A DNA stretch of 19,955 nucleotides from CAYXDO01 sp964463485. Lineage in GTDB: Bacteria; Myxococcota; Kuafuiibacteriia; Kuafuiibacteriales; Kuafuiibacteriaceae. The notes below the pieces were generated by a model that did not search any database, had not been told where the DNA came from, and saw nothing but the letters and a program-made list of their open reading frames with translations. This document shows, piece after piece, positions 16,163 through 19,955 of this stretch. A program made the translations under genes and the position numbers. The stretch's first letter is position 1. The number at the start of each line of letters is the position of its first letter. Where the stretch lies: contig CAYXDO010000190.1 of NCBI GenBank assembly GCA_964463485.1, positions 1 to 19,955 on the forward strand, written 5' to 3'.

Positions 16163-16194
16163 TCGCGGGCACGTCCTTTGCCTAGCGGGCCCTC

Positions 16195-16956
16195 ATGAAG
16201 CTGAACAAACTCCAAAACACCCTCTTCTTGATCGGACTTTCGGGCTGCGGTGGTGAGCTCGAGCTCGAGCTGAGCGACAGCGCTGCGCCCATCATCGCGG
16301 GCGTGCTCGACCACGAGCACGCCGCGGTCGGTCAGGTGGGCTTGACGCATCGCGGACGTATCGCGCTCGTGTGCACGGGAACCTTGGTCGGTCCGAGCAC
16401 CGTGTTGACGGCGGCGCACTGCCTCTTCGATCGCGAGCGCCGCGTCACCGCGCCGAGGTTGTGGTTCGTATTGGACGGTCACGCCGTCTCTTCCGTGGCG
16501 GCGAGCTACGTGATCACGAGCTACGCGCCCCTGCGAGGTGCCTGGGATGATCTGGCGATTCTGAAGCTCGACGAGCCCATCGACGTCGAGCCGATCCCAG
16601 TCAGCTCGGGCTCGCCTGCGCCCACGCTTACAGAAGTGATCGGCTACGGCGTCACGGCGGTCACCGGGAGCCACCAGGGGCCGGGTGGCGGCGTCCGTCG
16701 CCGCGCCACGGTGCAGCTCGACAGCATCGCGGAGCAGGAAGTGGCCTACGAAGTCAGCCCGAGCGGGGCATGCTTCGGAGACTCGGGAGGCCCATTGGTT
16801 CAAGTCATCGAAGGGCGTGAGGTCGTCGTCGCGGTGACCTCGCGTGGAACCTCCGCGACCTGCCGCGGGATCGACATCGCCACCCGAACCGATGCCTTTC
16901 TCTCGTGGATCCGGTCCAAGAGCGGCCCGGACGTCTGCGTGGGAAGGTGCGACTGA
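16195..16956 (+). CDS. Trypsin-fold serine protease (family S1), predicted lipoprotein
   Basis: This is a 253-residue exported protease. Residues 1-18 are a lipoprotein signal with a good lipobox, LSGC (C18), so the enzyme is probably membrane-tethered. An S1 domain starts near 30 (PIIAGV) with the complete triad: H75 in TAAHC, D119 in DDLAIL and S197 in CFGDSGGP. Cys pairs C58/C76 and C193 with C227 fit conserved S1 disulfides. The residue six before the catalytic Ser (chymotrypsin position 189) is Gly191, not Asp, so Arg/Lys specificity is not expected. A small or hydrophobic P1 preference is more likely. The mature N-terminus is close to the IIAG segment, so activation would need cleavage after a short Glu/Leu-rich linker following C18. 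It sits 98 bases after the HEAT-repeat gene and probably has its own promoter. Confidence 0.9.
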   Translation: MKLNKLQNTLFLIGLSGCGGELELELSDSAAPIIAGVLDHEHAAVGQVGLTHRGRIALVCTGTLVGPSTVLTAAHCLFDRERRVTAPRLWFVLDGHAVSSVAASYVITSYAPLRGAWDDLAILKLDEPIDVEPIPVSSGSPAPTLTEVIGYGVTAVTGSHQGPGGGVRRRATVQLDSIAEQEVAYEVSPSGACFGDSGGPLVQVIEGREVVVAVTSRGTSATCRGIDIATRTDAFLSWIRSKSGPDVCVGRCD

Positions 16957-16970
16957 GTTGAATCGATCCG

Positions 16971-17008
16971 CATACCCAGCTTTCGCGAGCGCGGCGTTCG
17001 GGTATGAT
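16971..17008 (+). promoter_or_regulatory. Candidate promoter with overlapping inverted repeat for the PilZ-like gene
   Basis: CATACCC (16971-16977) and GGGTATG (17000-17006) are a 7-bp inverted repeat with a 22-base spacer. The right arm contains most of a -10 candidate, TATGAT (17003-17008). TTTCGC at 16981 gives a poor -35 with a 16-base spacer. Initiation from this -10 would fall near 17015, almost at the TTG start at 17017, implying a leaderless or nearly leaderless mRNA. The nonamer GGGTATGAT is also found at 11376-11384. Confidence 0.3.
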
Positions 17009-17016
17009 GCCTGCGC

Positions 17017-19955
17017 TTGTTCGAAGCGCGCGTCACCACGGAGAGGGGCGATGTGTTCGTCGCCGTTGCCACGGACCTACGGCCGACTTCGGTCTTCCTG
17101 CGGACCGACCGCCCCGTCGAGATGCGCGTCGGCGTGCGTATCGACTTCGCCGGACGAACGGCGGGCGGCACTGTCGCGCATGTGTCCGAGAACCCTCGAG
17201 GCATCGGAGTACTCTTCGACACCTCGCCGGAGACGCGCGCAGCGGTCGAAGCAGCGCGGCAGTGGTGGGCTCAGCAGGCGGGTCCGCCCCCGGGGCCGGC
17301 GATACCGGCGCGCAGCCCATTCCCAGCGGCTCGCGGCCCGATGGGACCCGGCGGTCCTGGACCCGGCGTCCCGACGGACCCCTCGCGGGCACCGTGGGGC
17401 GTGCCTGGAAGAACACCTGAAGTCGGTAGAATACCCCCACCCGCCTTGCGAGGACCTCCGGCGCGAGCCCCCTTGGGTCCGCCTTTGGCGCCAGCGACTC
17501 CTGGCGTCCTCGGAGGGATGGGACCGCCCCCGGGAATGGGCGCCTCGATGGGACCTCCCGGAACCATGCCCCGATCCGAACCCTTTCCGCCCGCCGGCCG
17601 GGTCGAGGTCGCGCAACCGCCTTTGGGGGCCAGAGGGCCAGCGCGAGCGGCCGGTCCGACCTTTGCGAATGCTCCGTCCGGGCTACCCCGCCCAGCTTCG
17701 GGAGCACCACCCGCGGCCGCCCCGTTTCCGCCCGCGCCCCTTTTCCCGGCGAGGGCGCCCGCGCCTTCTGGACCAATTCCACCTGCAGGTCCGACCTTTG
17801 CGCCTCAACGGCCTGGGCCTCCTGTGCCGGTAGCCCCTGCAGTTCCAGGTCCGGCTACCACGCCAAGCGGCAGGCCCATCGCCGTTGCGGCACCGAGCGG
17901 CCTGGCACAAGCGCCCCAATTTGCGAGCGCGCCACCGGGTAATCCCGCATCGGTGCCCGTAGCGCCTCCGGCGCCAACGGCGCCAAGCGTACCCCTTCCT
18001 TTCGGCGAACCGCACACCGATGGGGTATCTGACACCGTAGCTCGGCTCACAGCGGCGTTGGCAGCCCCGGCGAGCCCGATGCCAAGCCCGGTCGCCTTCC
18101 CCGCGTTTGCGCCGCCTTCGGGAGCACCAGCGCCCATGCCCCCTGCCGTCCAGCCGCCCGCTCTGGCGATCCAGGCACCCGCTCCGGCGATCCAGCCCGC
18201 TCTGGCGATCCAGCCCGCTCCGGCGATCCAGCCCGCTCCGGCGATCCAGCCCGCTCCGGCGATCCAGCCACCCACTGTGGTGATCCAGCCACCCACTCTG
18301 GCGATCCAGCCGCCACCTTTGGCCACTTTGGCGATCCAGCCGCCCGCTTTGGCGATCCAGCCGCCCGCTTTGGCGATCCAGCCGCCCGCTCAGAGCTTCC
18401 AAGCGCTTCAGCCACCTCGGGCTGCGGGCGCCAAGAACCTCGTCGACGATCTAATGGACCTTGCCCCAACTCCAGCCTGGATGCGGGACTCGCGGCCCAC
18501 GGCAACAGAACCTATCCCTGCGGCGCCTGGCCCTCGTGTGGAGCCCCGGCCCGCTTCTGCGCCCTCGATCGAGATCCCAACAGCGCTGCCGCTGGCCGGC
18601 AAACGCACTCCCGATCTCCCTCCTTTCGAGCCGAGGCCGGTTCCGCCCCGAGCCCCGCCCAGTCTCGATCGTTACGCTCCAAAACCCGAGTTTGAAGCGA
18701 TCTTGGACGGCTCCCTCCCCGAGACCCCCCGAATCGAAGTTCCCGACCTCGCCCCTTCCATAGAGGTGGCACCTGTCGCAGAACCTCAGGTCGAGCTCGC
18801 GGGTGCCATTCCTACGCCACCAGCCCCGTTGGACGCGTGGGCAGGGTCGCCTGCCCTCGCGCCGGTCGAAATCAGTGTGTTCGACGCCCCGACGCTCCAT
18901 GAGCGTGGCGGGTTGACTCCTCAGCGTGATCCCCTGATTTTCGAGCGCCCGACCGAGATTCCTCCTGCTGGGGAGCGACCCGAGACTCAGCCCTTGGCGA
19001 ACGAACCCGAGAGTCGAGTCCTGGAGCCGCCCGCGAACAGGCCCGTAGAGACCGCCTCCGATCGACCCATCCTCGATCCGGCGGTATACGCGCCGGCGCC
19101 GGAGCAAACGTCCGCTCTCCGAAAGAGCGTCCCTCCGGTGAAAAGCGTCCCCCCGGCGGCCAAGAGCGTCCCGCCGATGAAGAGCGTTCCGCCGCCTCCA
19201 CCAGTCGATGGCCGCCGATTGCTCGCTCGGCTCGACGCGCTCGAGTCTCGCCTGAATCCAGGCAGAGACAGCGTCGCGCCCATGCCTCTGGGGCAAGTAC
19301 CGCCAGCGTTTCCCGCGGGCCCGCCTCCCGCGGCGGCCATGCCCCCTGCGCCGCCCTTCGCTGCCCCGCCAATGGCTACGTTTGAGGTGGCACCCCCGCC
19401 TCCGGTCCTCGCCCCCCCAGCGCCGTCGGCGCCTGCTCCTTTTGCCCCTCCACGGTCGCAGCCGCCCGTCGTCGCCCCGCCACCTCCTGTGCCCACCGAG
19501 CCAACCTCGACGCCCTTCGCTTCGTTGATCGAGGAGGCCAAGACCGTTCGGCCGAACGATGTCGACGCGTGGAGCGACGTGGACATCGAACCGGAGGAGC
19601 CTCAGGACTCGGCAGTCGAACCTCGCGGTTTCGCGTTTGACGAGCTCTTCGCGCTGGCCGCGCCCGAGGCGCCCCTTCCCTCCCAAGCGCGGGCTGGCCT
19701 CCCTCGGCCGCCTCCGCTGCCCGTTCGGGCGCCACCCCCGCGGCCCCGCGAGGTCACCCCCGCGCCAGCGGTCGCCACGCCGTCCGCGAGCACGAAACAG
19801 CCTGCCGCGGACCCTGTGATCGCTCCCCCCGCGCCTATCACCGCCTCCGCGGCCCCTGCGATCGCTCCCCCCGCGCCCAGCACCCCCTCCGCGGCTCCCG
19901 TGATCGCTCCGCCTGCGCCCAGCACCGCCTCCGCGGCCCCCGCGATCGCTCCGCC
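17017..19955 (+). CDS. PilZ-like domain protein with giant Pro/Ala-rich tail (3' end outside window)
   Basis: One frame stays open from 17008, just after an in-frame TGA at 17005, to the window edge. From TTG 17017 this is at least 979 residues without a stop. Residues 1-88 look like the degenerate PilZ-type domain common in Myxococcota (FEARVTTERGDVFVAVATDL, then VFLRT, RIDFAGR, GIGVLFDTSPE). The RxxxR and DxSxxG c-di-GMP contacts are absent, so nucleotide binding is doubtful. Everything after residue 90 is Pro/Ala/Gly-rich and disordered. It carries a hexa/heptapeptide tract (380-462), a KSVPP tract (703-726) and a 14-residue repeat at the edge. A few amphipathic islands stand out (NLVDDLMDLAPTPAWM near 474, EFEAILDGSLPE near 558, RLLARLDALESRLN near 733, FAFDELFALAA near 872) and may be docking motifs. 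GTG 17053 is an alternative start. Confidence 0.75.
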   Translation, partial: MFEARVTTERGDVFVAVATDLRPTSVFLRTDRPVEMRVGVRIDFAGRTAGGTVAHVSENPRGIGVLFDTSPETRAAVEAARQWWAQQAGPPPGPAIPARSPFPAARGPMGPGGPGPGVPTDPSRAPWGVPGRTPEVGRIPPPALRGPPARAPLGPPLAPATPGVLGGMGPPPGMGASMGPPGTMPRSEPFPPAGRVEVAQPPLGARGPARAAGPTFANAPSGLPRPASGAPPAAAPFPPAPLFPARAPAPSGPIPPAGPTFAPQRPGPPVPVAPAVPGPATTPSGRPIAVAAPSGLAQAPQFASAPPGNPASVPVAPPAPTAPSVPLPFGEPHTDGVSDTVARLTAALAAPASPMPSPVAFPAFAPPSGAPAPMPPAVQPPALAIQAPAPAIQPALAIQPAPAIQPAPAIQPAPAIQPPTVVIQPPTLAIQPPPLATLAIQPPALAIQPPALAIQPPAQSFQALQPPRAAGAKNLVDDLMDLAPTPAWMRDSRPTATEPIPAAPGPRVEPRPASAPSIEIPTALPLAGKRTPDLPPFEPRPVPPRAPPSLDRYAPKPEFEAILDGSLPETPRIEVPDLAPSIEVAPVAEPQVELAGAIPTPPAPLDAWAGSPALAPVEISVFDAPTLHERGGLTPQRDPLIFERPTEIPPAGERPETQPLANEPESRVLEPPANRPVETASDRPILDPAVYAPAPEQTSALRKSVPPVKSVPPAAKSVPPMKSVPPPPPVDGRRLLARLDALESRLNPGRDSVAPMPLGQVPPAFPAGPPPAAAMPPAPPFAAPPMATFEVAPPPPVLAPPAPSAPAPFAPPRSQPPVVAPPPPVPTEPTSTPFASLIEEAKTVRPNDVDAWSDVDIEPEEPQDSAVEPRGFAFDELFALAAPEAPLPSQARAGLPRPPPLPVRAPPPRPREVTPAPAVATPSASTKQPAADPVIAPPAPITASAAPAIAPPAPSTPSAAPVIAPPAPSTASAAPAIAP
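18154..18402 (+). repeat. Hexa/heptapeptide PPALAIQ-type tandem repeat
   Basis: About 12 units lie in the PilZ-like gene, in the order PPALAIQ, APAPAIQ, PALAIQ, PAPAIQ (three times), PPTVVIQ, PPTLAIQ, a 10-residue variant, PPALAIQ (twice), PPAQSFQ. DNA units are 18 bp (GCTCCGGCGATCCAGCCC, nearly identical around 18181-18252) and 21 bp. The near-identity of the 18-bp copies points to recent slippage or unequal exchange. Every unit keeps the reading frame, which supports the gene being real. Confidence 0.92.
19123..19194 (+). repeat. KSVPP tandem motif
   Basis: Four KSVPP units are spaced by 1-3 residues (residues about 703-726 of the PilZ-like protein). They form a short basic patch in an otherwise acidic or neutral tail. 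They could be phosphorylation or docking sites, since Ser lies next to Lys and Pro; this is inference. Confidence 0.8.
19819..19955 (+). repeat. 42-bp tandem repeat (14 residues) running off the right edge
   Basis: Units start at 19819, 19861, 19903 and 19945 (partial) and encode IAPPAP[IS]T[AP]SAAP[AV]. The DNA is highly similar between units, with mostly third-position changes. The array continues beyond the window, so the copy number and the end of the gene are unknown. It keeps the PilZ-like reading frame. Confidence 0.9.

Noticed and set aside
16844..17833. 329-codon + frame overlapping the protease end and the PilZ-like gene
   Set aside because: Ser/Arg/Pro-rich with no motif. The competing frame from 17017 has a PilZ-like domain and in-frame repeats running to the edge.
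17805..18402. Gly/Ala/Trp-rich repeat proteins on the - strand (IAGAGW or DRQSGRL types)
   Set aside because: They are antisense readings of the PPALAIQ repeat. The repeats are 18, 21 and 30 bp and therefore open in several frames.
18154..18402. CRISPR-like short repeats
   Set aside because: Units of 18-21 bp abut without unique spacers and encode an in-frame peptide repeat.

Overview
The window is about 20 kb of GC-rich, densely coding bacterial chromosome. It looks like Myxococcota (delta-type, probably Polyangia). The evidence is a secreted phosphoesterase with MopE-type Asp/Cys metal-binding motifs and a Cys-x-Cys / hydrophobic / Arg-cluster tail of MYXO-CTERM type, two Hanks-type Ser/Thr kinases with long disordered linkers, a degenerate myxobacterial PilZ-like domain, and several lipoprotein or envelope genes of no recognised family. 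I saw no rRNA, tRNA, CRISPR array, insertion sequence or phage gene. No gap between genes exceeds about 220 bases.

Left part (217-6742, + strand): four genes in a row with gaps of 15, 55 and 3 bases, plausibly one transcription unit. They encode a secreted purple-acid-phosphatase-like metallophosphoesterase, a membrane-spanning Ser/Thr kinase, a membrane-anchored YkuE/YaeI-like metallophosphoesterase, and a polytopic transporter resembling the ATP/ADP-translocase (NTT) side of the MFS. A convergent SAM-dependent methyltransferase (6739-7446, - strand) shares stop-codon bases with the transporter.

Middle (7610-11299): a second Ser/Thr kinase, with an HQD instead of HRD catalytic loop, a coiled coil and a C-terminal tail anchor, faces a complete leucyl aminopeptidase (PepA, M17) on the other strand. 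A 4 x 16-bp tandem repeat lies between them and includes the kinase stop codon.

Right part (11468-16956, + strand): a tight three-gene envelope cluster (signal-peptide protein with a barrel-like C-terminus; Cys-rich candidate lipoprotein coupled by an ATGA overlap; membrane-anchored protein with HEAT-like repeats) is followed by an S1-family serine-protease lipoprotein. From 17017 to the right edge runs one uninterrupted frame of at least 979 codons. It encodes a PilZ-like N-terminus followed by a giant Pro/Ala-rich disordered tail with three repeat tracts, and it is cut by the window edge.

The common theme is Ser/Thr phospho-signalling and cell-envelope proteins. I see no proof that the genes form a single system. 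The best candidates for undescribed biology are the three-gene envelope cluster, the giant PilZ-like/proline-rich protein, and the repeat at the end of the second kinase.
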